From contig NZ_MLHS01000005.1 of the NCBI RefSeq assembly GCF_001999335.1, forward strand, positions 1 to 48,121: a stretch of DNA of 48,121 bases, written 5' to 3'. How positions within the stretch are numbered: position 1 is the stretch's first letter; each line of letters starts with the position of its first letter. A program made the position numbers and the translations under genes. This DNA comes from Rodentibacter sp. Ppn85. Its GTDB lineage: Bacteria > Pseudomonadota > Gammaproteobacteria > Enterobacterales > Pasteurellaceae. Of the stretch, positions 21,584-29,530 are shown piece by piece. The notes under the pieces are model-generated. The model made no database searches. It saw only the letters and a program-made list of their open reading frames with translations, and had not been told where the DNA came from.

Positions 21584-22333
21584 TTACCAAGGCTGAATCG
21601 TTGGCCCTAGGGTAAATTCACTGATATTTGTATCTTCAGGTTGGGAAAGGGCAAATGCCACTACGTTTGCCACACGTTCCGCAGGGATTTCAAAAGTATC
21701 GTAAAGCTCACGGTAGCCTTTGGATGTTGTTTCATTAGTGATGTGATCGACTAATTCGGATTGCACCGCCGCAGGATAAATCGTTGCCGTGCGAATATTT
21801 GTACCGGCTTGAGCGGATTCCATACGCAATCCTTCCATAATGGCTTTTACCGCCCATTTTGTCCCGCAGTAAACACTCGCCCTGGGATATACTTTTAACC
21901 CTGCAACGGAAGAAACCGCTAAAATGTGACCGGATTTTTGCGACTCAAAGGTAGGTAACACCGCCGCAATACCGTTTAACACGCCTTTAATATTGACATC
22001 CACCATTGCATTCCAATTGTTTGTTTCCAAGGCTGAAAGCGGTGAGTTTGGCATTAAACCGGCATTTAAGAAAATTGCATCGACTTTACCAAATGTATTT
22101 TTAGCAAGTTCAACCAACGCCGTATTATCTTCCGCTTTCACCACATCCGTGACACGATAAACGGCTTCGCCGCCTTTAGCTCTGATGTTTTCTACAATCG
22201 CTTGTAATTTAGCTTCACGACGCGCACCTAACACTAATTTTGCACCGTTTTCGGCTAATTTATATGCCGTAGCTTCACCTATACCTGATGAGGCTCCCGT
22301 GATAATAACAACTTTATCTTGAATATTGTTCAT
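21584..22333 (-). CDS. SDR family NAD(P)-dependent oxidoreductase
   Basis: This is a classical short-chain dehydrogenase of 249 residues. The cofactor loop is TGASSGIGEA (about 13-22), followed by LNAGLMPNSPL, the catalytic Ser in AVSSVAG, and the YxxxK dyad in SVYCGTKWAVK. An Arg-rich ARREAKL after the second strand suggests NADP(H) preference. The ATG at 22333 has AGGAGAAAT upstream; the 11-codon extension was rejected. It is the last gene of a minus-strand cluster with cupin, CMD-like and DUF2255 genes under a divergent LysR gene. The substrate is unknown. Confidence 0.9.
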   Translation of the reverse strand: MNNIQDKVVIITGASSGIGEATAYKLAENGAKLVLGARREAKLQAIVENIRAKGGEAVYRVTDVVKAEDNTALVELAKNTFGKVDAIFLNAGLMPNSPLSALETNNWNAMVDVNIKGVLNGIAAVLPTFESQKSGHILAVSSVAGLKVYPRASVYCGTKWAVKAIMEGLRMESAQAGTNIRTATIYPAAVQSELVDHITNETTSKGYRELYDTFEIPAERVANVVAFALSQPEDTNISEFTLGPTIQPW

Positions 22334-22382
22334 GTTATTTCTCCTAATTGATTTACAAAAATACATTAAAAAATGACCGCAC

Positions 22383-22787
22383 TTATTTTAATTTTGCATA
22401 ATATTCATCCGAAACCGGTTCAAGCCACTCATTGCTCGTTACCTCACCGGGTACTTCAATGGCTAAATGTTGAAACCACGAATCTTTCGCCGCGCCATGC
22501 CAGTGTTTCACATTTGCGGGAATATTCACCACATCCCCCACCTTCAACTCTTGAGCAGGTTTGTCCCATTCTTGATAGTAACCGCGTCCTGCTGTAACAA
22601 TCAAAATTTGACCTCCCCCTTTAGCCGCATGATGAATATGCCAATTATTGCGAACCGTTGGCTCAAAAGTAACGTTATATACCCCTACTTGCTCGGTAGA
22701 AATCGGAGCTAAATAGCTTTGACCGCTGAAATATTGGGCATAAGCATCATTTGATTTACCCAAAGGAAATTGACTCAGCGTTTCCAT
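22383..22787 (-). CDS. Cupin domain-containing protein
   Basis: This small single-domain cupin has 134 residues from the ATG at 22787, which has AGGGG upstream. The metal-binding motif 1 reads NNWHIHHAAKGGGQILIVTAG (split across two strands) and motif 2 reads VNIPANVKHWHGA. The His residues expected for metal binding are present. Cupins of this kind often accompany carboxymuconolactone-decarboxylase-like proteins, as here. The reading frame of the upstream CMD gene runs 32 bp into this gene. The function is not known. Confidence 0.88.
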   Translation of the reverse strand: METLSQFPLGKSNDAYAQYFSGQSYLAPISTEQVGVYNVTFEPTVRNNWHIHHAAKGGGQILIVTAGRGYYQEWDKPAQELKVGDVVNIPANVKHWHGAAKDSWFQHLAIEVPGEVTSNEWLEPVSDEYYAKLK

Positions 22788-23433
22788 TTTTTGTACCCCT
22801 ATTTTTTTTTGTAATTTCGTTGATTTGAACATCAGTTAAGCCGTTCTTTTTTCCGATCTCAATATGAGCATTAAGTTGGCTTGGTACATTTAATTGATTT
22901 AACGCCCCAATCGTGATGATTTCTCTTTCTTGCCAGTTGAGCAAGTCACTTGCAAAAATATCACCAAATAAATGAGTTTTTAAATAACGATCAATATCGG
23001 GGGAAAGGCTGGATAAATCAACCTTCTGTCCCACTAAATCCGTTTGTGTTTTCGTACCGCGCTCTAAGATATTTGTGCCTTTTGGCAAAGCCGTCGCTAC
23101 TCTGCCTTGTTCTGTTTTTGAGCCTTTTTCTTGTCTTTCTTTCACTGTTTCCGATAAGGTTGAAAGGGCATTTAAACTACGTGGAAAACCGACATAAGCA
23201 TAAAGTTGTACCATCGCATCTTTGGCTTCATTTACGGTTAAAGTTTTATCTAAAGCGTGATTTAACATAGTTTTTAGTTCAATTTGATTACCTGTTGCAG
23301 TAAAAACGCCGATAGCGGCTAACGCTTCTTGACGTGGTGTTAATTCCATTGTTTTGTTCTCCGCAAAAGTAAAGCCTGCTACACCGGCTCCTAAGAGTGA
23401 AATCCCCAAAAGGGTGAATAACTTTTTCTTCAT
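22756..23433 (-). CDS. Exported carboxymuconolactone decarboxylase family protein
   Basis: This is an AhpD-like fold protein of 225 residues with an N-terminal signal peptide (MKKKLFTLLGISLLGAGVAG, cleaved near FAE). Two CMD repeats are recognisable: LTPRQEALAAIGVFTATGNQ with MVQLYAYVGFPRSLNAL, and LNWQEREIITIGALNQL with LNAHIEIGKKNGL. The usual catalytic CxxC of AhpD is absent. The gene ends unusually: after INEITKK a run of nine A takes the frame into 15 extra residues that overlap the cupin gene. One more A would end it at once with TAG. ATG at 23433 has AAGGA 7 nt upstream; an ATG five codons earlier is also possible. Confidence 0.85.
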   Translation of the reverse strand: MKKKLFTLLGISLLGAGVAGFTFAENKTMELTPRQEALAAIGVFTATGNQIELKTMLNHALDKTLTVNEAKDAMVQLYAYVGFPRSLNALSTLSETVKERQEKGSKTEQGRVATALPKGTNILERGTKTQTDLVGQKVDLSSLSPDIDRYLKTHLFGDIFASDLLNWQEREIITIGALNQLNVPSQLNAHIEIGKKNGLTDVQINEITKKNRGTKNGNAESISFG

Positions 23434-23489
23434 TTTCAAATCCTTCATTTAGAGCCTCAATTACAAAATACGGTTAAAAATAACCGCAC

Positions 23490-23858
23490 TTACTTTTCCA
23501 AAATTTCTACTGTCGCTGCCCGAGAGCCGCTCCCGATCATATGTAACATATAACGACTTGACGCATATTTCTTGCGATAGGCTTGATCAATTTTATCATT
23601 CAGTTGAGAATCATTGATTGAATTAAATGTCACATCAAAAACATTGTTTATTGCATAAATTTTACCTGCCTTCTGCCGAATTGCTGCTTGATACCAACTA
23701 GAATGTACACCACTATAAGCACGCACAAATAATCGCCCTTCCACAATCACCGCCCAAATCCAAGTAGGCGTACCCGTTGTTTGACTATCAGGGCGGAATG
23801 GAGCGATTTTTAAATCATCTGCAATATCAATTTGGCTTAAAACTTCTTTATCCCACAT
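23490..23858 (-). CDS. DUF2255 family protein
   Basis: The predicted product has 122 residues (MWDKEVLSQIDIADDLKIAPF). The pattern TWIWAVIVEGRLFVRAYSG followed by SWYQAAIRQKAGKI matches DUF2255, a small flavin-reductase-like fold of unknown role. AAGGAG lies 6 nt before this ATG; another ATG one codon earlier is possible. First gene of the minus-strand DUF2255/CMD/cupin/SDR cluster and adjacent to the divergent LysR gene. Confidence 0.82.
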   Translation of the reverse strand: MWDKEVLSQIDIADDLKIAPFRPDSQTTGTPTWIWAVIVEGRLFVRAYSGVHSSWYQAAIRQKAGKIYAINNVFDVTFNSINDSQLNDKIDQAYRKKYASSRYMLHMIGSGSRAATVEILEK

Positions 23859-23893
23859 CATTTTCTCCTTAATCAAAACTTAGAGGCGGTGTT

Positions 23894-23923
23894 ATTGTAT
23901 TTATCCTCATAACTCCATACAAT
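23894..23923. promoter_or_regulatory. Perfect inverted repeat forming overlapping divergent promoters
   Basis: ATTGTAT and ATACAAT form a perfect 7-bp inverted repeat with 16 bp between them. Each strand reads TTGTAT, 17 bp, TACAAT, so the same 30 bp can serve as promoter for the LysR gene (plus) and the cluster (minus). The position fits a LysR-type operator. Both the promoter and operator roles are predictions. Confidence 0.5.
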
Positions 23924-23961
23924 GAATAAAATAAGAAAACACAATTCCAAAAAATGAGATT

Positions 23962-24858
23962 ATGAATCGATTAGATGCCCTTAAATACTTTGTTGCCGCA
24001 GCAGAAAATTTAAGTTTTAAATTGACCGCACTTCGTTTCTCCGTTTCACCACAAGTGATCAGCCGAGTGATTGCCGAATTAGAAAAAGAACTCGGCGAAC
24101 CTTTATTCAAACGCAATACGCGCGCTATTCATTTAACGGATTTTGGCGATAAATTTCGCCCAAATGCGATTGCTTTTCTACAACAAGAAGAACGATTGTT
24201 CGGATTAAAACATGAGGAAAATGATTTGGCCGGTATGGTTCGAATAACATTGCCGCCTTCTGATTATGCCGACTATATTTTGCAACAATTATTGACCGCA
24301 CTAAAACCTTATCCGCATATTGCCATTGATTGGCGAACAGATTTCGATACACTCAATACCGTGGAGGATCAAATTGATATTGGTATCCGTATCAGTCGTA
24401 CGCCTAAAGAACATTGGGTTGCAAAGAAAATAATGATGTTGCGCGAACCTATCGTCGCCACCCCGGAATTAATTGCAAATGTCGGATTACCGAAAGATAT
24501 ACACGACTTAGCAGAAAATTTTCCCGTAGGTAATCTTTTGAACCCTAAAACAGGTAAAGTTTGGGATTGGTTTATTGATAACGAGCCTGTTCCCTTACCA
24601 AAACCTTGCGTCGTAACCGGTGATATTCGCAGCTTATTACAAGCCGTGCTGGCAGGTAGAATTTTTGCTCCGATTATGTATCACGACTGTAAGAAATACA
24701 TTGAAAACGGCACACTTCAAGTCGTGCTAAACGACAAAGAATCCGCCCTGTGGGGGCTATATCTTTACCGTCCCTATCAGCCTATCACGCCAAGACGGGT
24801 TCAGCTAGTATTTGAGATATTGGAACAGATCTTAATGAGAAATAAAAGTTTAATCTAA
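23962..24858 (+). CDS. LysR family transcriptional regulator
   Basis: The 298 residues have an N-terminal winged helix-turn-helix (MNRLDALKYFVAAAENLSF through ELGEPLFKRNTRAIHLT, about 1-60) and a periplasmic-binding-like effector domain (about 90-290). It is divergent from the DUF2255/CMD/cupin/SDR cluster with an 80-bp promoter region, so it most likely controls that cluster. The effector is unknown. An uptake core is embedded in the HTH codons (near 24026). Confidence 0.93.
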   Translation: MNRLDALKYFVAAAENLSFKLTALRFSVSPQVISRVIAELEKELGEPLFKRNTRAIHLTDFGDKFRPNAIAFLQQEERLFGLKHEENDLAGMVRITLPPSDYADYILQQLLTALKPYPHIAIDWRTDFDTLNTVEDQIDIGIRISRTPKEHWVAKKIMMLREPIVATPELIANVGLPKDIHDLAENFPVGNLLNPKTGKVWDWFIDNEPVPLPKPCVVTGDIRSLLQAVLAGRIFAPIMYHDCKKYIENGTLQVVLNDKESALWGLYLYRPYQPITPRRVQLVFEILEQILMRNKSLI

Positions 24859-24909
24859 CACGACAAGTTTGAGAAAATGGCTACACCATACCAAAACGAT
24901 GAAAAAAAT

Positions 24910-24955
24910 AACCGCACTTTAATCCATTCATGATGAACAAAACTAAAGTGCGGTT
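24910..24955. terminator. Uptake-signal dyad terminator for rnpB and the LysR gene
   Basis: A 12-bp stem (AACCGCACTTTA pairing with TAAAGTGCGGTT) with a 22-nt loop is followed by GCTTTTTT on plus and ATTTTTTTC on minus. It lies 9 bp after the RNase P RNA 3' end. Confidence 0.85.
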
Positions 24956-24963
24956 GCTTTTTT

Positions 24964-25334
<371 letters not shown>

Positions 25335-25341
25335 GGCGCGT

Positions 25342-25370
25342 AGTATAGAGATTAATAAAAGTGCGGTCAA
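25342..25370 (-). promoter_or_regulatory. Promoter of rnpB
   Basis: On the minus strand, TTGACC (25365-25370) and TATACT (25342-25347) are separated by 17 bp. The predicted start is 8 nt after the -10 box, exactly at the P1 5' end. An uptake signal (AAAAGTGCGGT, 25357-25367) overlaps the -35 box and spacer. Confidence 0.75.
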
Positions 25371-25517
25371 CAAAATCCAATGGATTTTGAAGGTTGCCCT
25401 TGCCACGGCGCTGAAGCCGTAAGTAATCGCATCAGTGATTAGGCATAATTTTTCATTCGAATTTTTACCACATTCAGCTAAAATATCCACAATTTTAACC
25501 GCACTTTAGGACTGTTC

Positions 25518-26453
25518 ATGAACTATCTACAAATTGCACGCGATACGCTTTCGGTAGAAAGTCTCGCACTCACCCAATTAAGCCAACGCTTAGATGAAAA
25601 CTTCAACCAAATCGTTGAGCTTATTTTGCATTGCCAAGGCCGCCTTGTCATTGGCGGGATTGGTAAATCAGGCTTAATTGGAAAAAAAATGGTCGCAACT
25701 TTTGCTTCCACCGGTACGCCAAGTTTCTTTTTACATCCAACAGAAGCCTTTCACGGTGATCTGGGTATGCTCAAACCGGTTGATATTGTTATGCTCATTT
25801 CCTATAGCGGTGAAACGGATGATGTTAATAAACTGATTCCAAGTTTGAAAAACTTTGGCAATAAAATAATTGCCCTCACTAGCAATAAACACTCTACCCT
25901 TGCCCGTCATGCGGACTATGTATTGGATATTACGGTTGAGCGTGAAGTATGCCCGAATAATCTTGCTCCAACCACATCAGCTCTTGTGACGCTGGCATTG
26001 GGCGATGCCCTTGCCGTATCGCTCATCACCGCAAGAAATTTCCAACCTGCCGATTTTGCTAAATTCCATCCGGGTGGTAGCCTTGGTCGTAGGTTACTTT
26101 GTCGGGTAAAAGATCAAATGCAAACACGCTTACCTATTATTTCACCCGCTACAAATTTCACCGATTGTTTAACCGTGATGAATGAAGGACGAATGGGGGT
26201 TGCACTTGTTATGGAAAACGACCAATTAAAAGGCATTATCACTGATGGAGATATTCGCCGAGCTCTTACTGCTAATGGTGAACAAACACTTAAGAAAACG
26301 GCACAAGATTTTATGACAAGTTCACCAAAAACCATTAACCAAAATGAATTCTTATCAAAAGCGGAAGATTTCATGAAAGAGAAAAAAATTCACTCTCTGG
26401 TGGCGGTAGATGATGAAAATAACGTGGTGGGTTTAATCGAATTTTCAAGCTAA
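25518..26453 (+). CDS. kdsD: Arabinose-5-phosphate isomerase (KpsF/GutQ family)
   Basis: This enzyme makes D-arabinose-5-phosphate from ribulose-5-phosphate, the first step to Kdo for LPS. The 311 residues have a SIS domain (about 35-170; IGGIGKSGLIGKK, SYSGETDDV, with the HPTEAFHGDLGM active-site loop) and two CBS domains (about 200-310; MNEGRMGVALV, GIITDGDIRRAL, HSLVAVDDENNVVG). An uptake signal lies just before the AGGA site. kdsC follows 9 bp later, so the two form an operon. Confidence 0.95.
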   Translation: MNYLQIARDTLSVESLALTQLSQRLDENFNQIVELILHCQGRLVIGGIGKSGLIGKKMVATFASTGTPSFFLHPTEAFHGDLGMLKPVDIVMLISYSGETDDVNKLIPSLKNFGNKIIALTSNKHSTLARHADYVLDITVEREVCPNNLAPTTSALVTLALGDALAVSLITARNFQPADFAKFHPGGSLGRRLLCRVKDQMQTRLPIISPATNFTDCLTVMNEGRMGVALVMENDQLKGIITDGDIRRALTANGEQTLKKTAQDFMTSSPKTINQNEFLSKAEDFMKEKKIHSLVAVDDENNVVGLIEFSS

Positions 26454-26462
26454 GGAAAACAA

Positions 26463-27005
26463 ATGCAACAAAAACTCGAAAAAATTAAATTGGTTATCAC
26501 CGACGTGGATGGTGTACTGACTGACGGTCAACTTCATTATGACGCAAATGGTGAGGCCATTAAAAGTTTCCATGTGCGTGATGGTTTAGGCATTAAAATG
26601 TTGATGGAGTCCGGCATTCAAGTTGCGGTACTTTCAGGTAGAGACTCCGCTATTTTGCGTCGTCGTATTGCCGATCTCGGCATAACATTATTCTTTCTTG
26701 GCAAATTAGAGAAAGAAAGTGCCTGTTTTGAATTGATGAAACAAGCCGGCGTCAATCCGGAAGAAACCGCTTACATTGGCGATGATAGTGTGGATCTCCC
26801 CGCGTTTGCCGTCAGCGGACTTTCCTTTGCGGTCGCAGATGCGCCTTCCTATGTAAAAAATGCCGCAAATTATGTGCTGTCTCTTGGTGGTGGCAAAGGC
26901 GCATTTCGTGAAATGTCCGATATGATTTTACAAGCCCAAGGCAAATCTGCGGTATTTAATAGCGCACAGGGATTTTTAAAATCGGTCAAAAATATGGCGC
27001 AATAA
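26463..27005 (+). CDS. kdsC: 3-deoxy-manno-octulosonate-8-phosphatase
   Basis: This HAD-superfamily phosphatase releases Kdo from Kdo-8-phosphate. The 180 residues have the nucleophile motif VITDVDGVLTDG (about 12-23), AVLSGRDS, and the acidic motif YIGDDSVDLPA. There is no cap domain, as usual for KdsC. AAGGAA lies before the ATG; the gene is directly downstream of kdsD. Confidence 0.96.
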   Translation: MQQKLEKIKLVITDVDGVLTDGQLHYDANGEAIKSFHVRDGLGIKMLMESGIQVAVLSGRDSAILRRRIADLGITLFFLGKLEKESACFELMKQAGVNPEETAYIGDDSVDLPAFAVSGLSFAVADAPSYVKNAANYVLSLGGGKGAFREMSDMILQAQGKSAVFNSAQGFLKSVKNMAQ

Positions 27006-27109
27006 TCAAAATAATCTCCCTTTTTAGAAAAGGGGGGAACTCACTTTCATAACTTAATTTCTGTATTATTAACCGCTCTTTTATAACAGTAACAATGGAG
27101 AAAACAGAT

Positions 27110-27394
27110 ATGATAGGCGTTTATGCTACTTGCCAAGTAAAACAGGGTTTTGAAACCGAATTTGAAGATTTAGTCAAACAATTCATCACTGAAAGCCAAA
27201 CTCATCAAGGTTGTTAAAGCTATGACTGCGGTGTAGTGACAGAAAAAGCTCGGACTTACTGTTTTATTGAACGTTGGACAGCGCAAGCCGACTTAGATGC
27301 TCACCTAGCCTCTCCATTCTTTCAAAAAAATGTACCTAAATTAATCGAAACGTTGGAAAATGGTTTAGATATTAATGTCGTGAATTTTATCTAA
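27110..27394 (+). pseudogene. Antibiotic biosynthesis monooxygenase (ABM) domain protein, broken by a TAA codon
   Basis: The frame reads MIGVYATCQVKQGFETEFED at the start, then TESQTHQGC, an in-frame TAA (27215-27217, codon 36), and continues without a shift as SYDCGVV, YCFIERWTAQADLDAHLAS and LDINVVNFI to a normal stop. The whole 94-residue product matches the ABM family of small quinol-monooxygenase-like dimers. The stop replaces the hydrophobic residue expected in GC-x-SY. GGAG lies 9 nt before the ATG. It could be a true nonsense mutation or a base-call error. Confidence 0.82.
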
Positions 27395-27450
27395 ATTGTC
27401 GTAGGTTCTTCCTTCTATCTAAAAATTAGATTCGTTCACGGCTAATAAAT

Positions 27451-27482
27451 AATAAAAAGGCTGTAAACACAGCCTTTTTATT
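27451..27482. terminator. Strong bidirectional terminator between the ABM remnant and cobB
   Basis: A perfect 14-bp stem (AATAAAAAGGCTGT pairing with ACAGCCTTTTTATT) with loop AAAC has T-runs on both strands. It lies between convergent genes. Confidence 0.88.
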
Positions 27483-27506
27483 ATTTATCGGATTTTTTAA
27501 CCGCAC

Positions 27507-28214
27507 TTAATTGCTAGAACAGGTAGCTTTATTGAGTAATACTTTCACAATTTTTGGCACGCCTTCACCAGCCTTTTCTTTCAGCGCAATGACATGTTTA
27601 CGAATAAAACCAGTATTAGGATTTGGATCAACAAGGTAAATTGTTGCGCCATAAGGTGCTTCATTGACTAAACCATTGGCGGGATAAACTTGTAACGATG
27701 TACCAATCACGATCACAATATCTGCTTTTTTCACTAACTTGACCGCTTGATCCAGCATTGGCACATTTTCCCCAAAGAAAACAATATGCGGACGCATTGG
27801 ATGCCCGAGATTATCTTTATCGTCAATATGCTGATCGCCTAAGCAAGGAACGATGTAATGCGTATTAAAGCTACTTCTCGCCTTGTTCAACTCACCGTGC
27901 AAATGCAATACATTTTGACTACCTGCACGTTCGTGTAAATCATCGACATTTTGAGTAATGATCTGTACATCATAAGCCTTTTCAAGCTCTACTAAAGCGA
28001 GATGTGCCGCATTTGGTTGCGCCACTTGAGCATTACGACGGCGTTCATTATAAAATTCCAACACCTTAGCCCTATTCTTTTTCAACGCTTCAGGTGTACA
28101 AACTTCCTCAATCTTATACCCTGCCCACAAGCCATCTTCCTCACGAAAAGTCGGAATTCCACTCTCGGCACTGATACCGGCACCGGTTAAAACAACACAA
28201 ACTGGTTTATTCAT
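27507..28214 (-). CDS. cobB: NAD-dependent protein deacylase (sirtuin, class III-like)
   Basis: This sirtuin removes acetyl or succinyl groups from lysines using NAD. The 235 residues show GAGISAESGIPTFR, TQNVDDLHERAG, the catalytic His106 in LHLHGEL, and VIGTSLQVYPAN. The Tyr55-x-x-Arg58 pair (FYNER) is the acyl-pocket signature linked to desuccinylation. The zinc ribbon with four Cys seen in E. coli CobB is absent; only one Cys lies in that loop (IVPCLGDQ). That zinc-less form occurs in some bacterial relatives. Confidence 0.94.
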   Translation of the reverse strand: MNKPVCVVLTGAGISAESGIPTFREEDGLWAGYKIEEVCTPEALKKNRAKVLEFYNERRRNAQVAQPNAAHLALVELEKAYDVQIITQNVDDLHERAGSQNVLHLHGELNKARSSFNTHYIVPCLGDQHIDDKDNLGHPMRPHIVFFGENVPMLDQAVKLVKKADIVIVIGTSLQVYPANGLVNEAPYGATIYLVDPNPNTGFIRKHVIALKEKAGEGVPKIVKVLLNKATCSSN

Positions 28215-28289
28215 AATATTTTTCTCTATTTTATTACAACGATGAATTTTATCTATTCAAGCCTGTTTACTAAGTCCATAGGATTTTAG

Positions 28290-28388
28290 TTAAGATAAGA
28301 AGTTGAAAACCCGATCCTTGTCTTTGCAATAGAGGCATATCCAACAGCTCAGCAGGTCAACCTGTCTAAGCCAGCCTGATTTAGACAT
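28290..28388 (-). CDS. Possible 32-residue small protein downstream of add
   Basis: An ATG at 28388 with GGGGG 4 nt upstream opens a 32-codon frame, MSKSGWLRQVDLL followed by SCWICLYCKDKDR and VFNFLS. It starts 12 bp after the restored add stop codon. It has three closely spaced Cys (15, 18, 21) and a short hydrophobic-aromatic centre. I do not recognise it. It may be a real small protein or part of a structured RNA. Confidence 0.4.
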   Translation of the reverse strand: MSKSGWLRQVDLLSCWICLYCKDKDRVFNFLS

Positions 28389-28399
28389 AATTCCCCCAT

Positions 28400-29430
28400 T
28401 TAGGAACAATTCATCCGTTTTTCAATATCGCTTTTCAACTCACGCTTTTCTTCATCGCTGAGAAAAGCAGCACTAATAGCGTTTTCAAGTAACTGTTGTG
28501 CTTCGCCTTCATTTAATTGATATTTTCTCTTGCCAATATATCAAATTCTTGCTGAATATTGGTTTGAGAAACGGTCATATTGTCGGTGTTTAATGTGGCA
28601 ATAATTCCCTTCATTAGGAATGTTCTAAGAGGGTAATTTTTTAACTGATCAATCGCTTTAGTTTGTAAATTACTGCAAGGACACATTTCCACTGCAATGT
28701 GGCGGTCAGCTAAAGATTGCATGACAAGCTCTGACTCTGCCGCACGAATACCGTGTCCGATACGGCTTGCCCCCAGGTCAATCGATTGTTGAACATTCTC
28801 CGCACCCGCCGCTTCACCCGCGTGAATAGTAAAAGGTATACCAAGTGATTTGGCAAGCTCGAATTCTTTTGCAAAATTCATTGTTGGATAACCGGCTTCC
28901 GGGCCGGCTAAATCTACGGCAACGACTCCCGGTTTCCCTTTTGACAGATATTTTTTAGCCATTCGCACGGTTTCTAAATTCCCTTCTTGCGAACCTATAC
29001 CACGCAAACAGCATAATATTAAATTTGCTTTAAATAATCGGCTTTCCGTTAATCCTTCTTGTAACCCAGCTAAAGCCGCTTCCACCACCTGTGATTGGGT
29101 TAAACCTTTTTGTATGTGAAGTTGTGGAGCAAAACGAATTTCAACATAGGCTAACCCTTGTTGATCTAAGCGTTTTAATAAATCAGAAACCGCAGAGGTG
29201 ATTGCTTCCGAGCTTTGCAGTAAAGAAACGGGAATCGCAAAACAGTTAAGATATTGATTAAGATCCGTACAATCTTGGGGAACGGAAACCAGAGAAAGAA
29301 GCTGTTCAACATTTTGGGCCGGTAAAGCGATATTCTGTTTTTCCGCCCATTCAAACATCCATTCCGGAGAAAGTGAGCCGTCTAGGTGAAGGTGTAAATC
29401 AATCAGACTATATTTAGTAAAATTTTTCAT
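28400..29430 (-). pseudogene. add: Adenosine deaminase, frameshifted near the 3' end
   Basis: The family enzyme deaminates adenosine to inosine with zinc. From the ATG at 29430 (MKNFTKYSLIDLHLHLDGS) all catalytic motifs are intact: His13 and His15, HAGEAAG, GHGIRA and NTDNMT. The frame ends early at 28513 after ARENIN. If one A is added to the A4 run at 28523-28526, it continues as YQLNEGEAQQLLENAI, AFLSDEEKRELK and SDIEKRMNCS to a stop at 28400, giving 343 residues, the normal length. So 38 residues are replaced by two. The core may still fold, so partial activity is possible. A one-base sequencing error is also possible. Confidence 0.85.
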
Positions 29431-29504
29431 TATTGTACTCAATTGATTAGAAAAGTGAGAAAAAACGCACGGTATTTTAATCCTAAAAGAAAAGGGGAAC
29501 AAGA

Positions 29505-29526
29505 AAGGGCTGTCAATACAGCCCTT
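29505..29526 (-). terminator. Terminator after apbC
   Basis: A 9-bp stem (AAGGGCTGT pairing with ACAGCCCTT) with loop CAAT/ATTG is followed by TCTTGTT on the minus strand, 5 bp after the apbC stop. Confidence 0.6.
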
Positions 29527-29530
29527 ATCT

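Noticed and set aside
27016-27036. Hairpin CCCTTTT/AAAAGGG after kdsC
   Set aside because: A stable stem, but the following sequence is GGGAACTCAC without a T-run, so it is not supported as a terminator.
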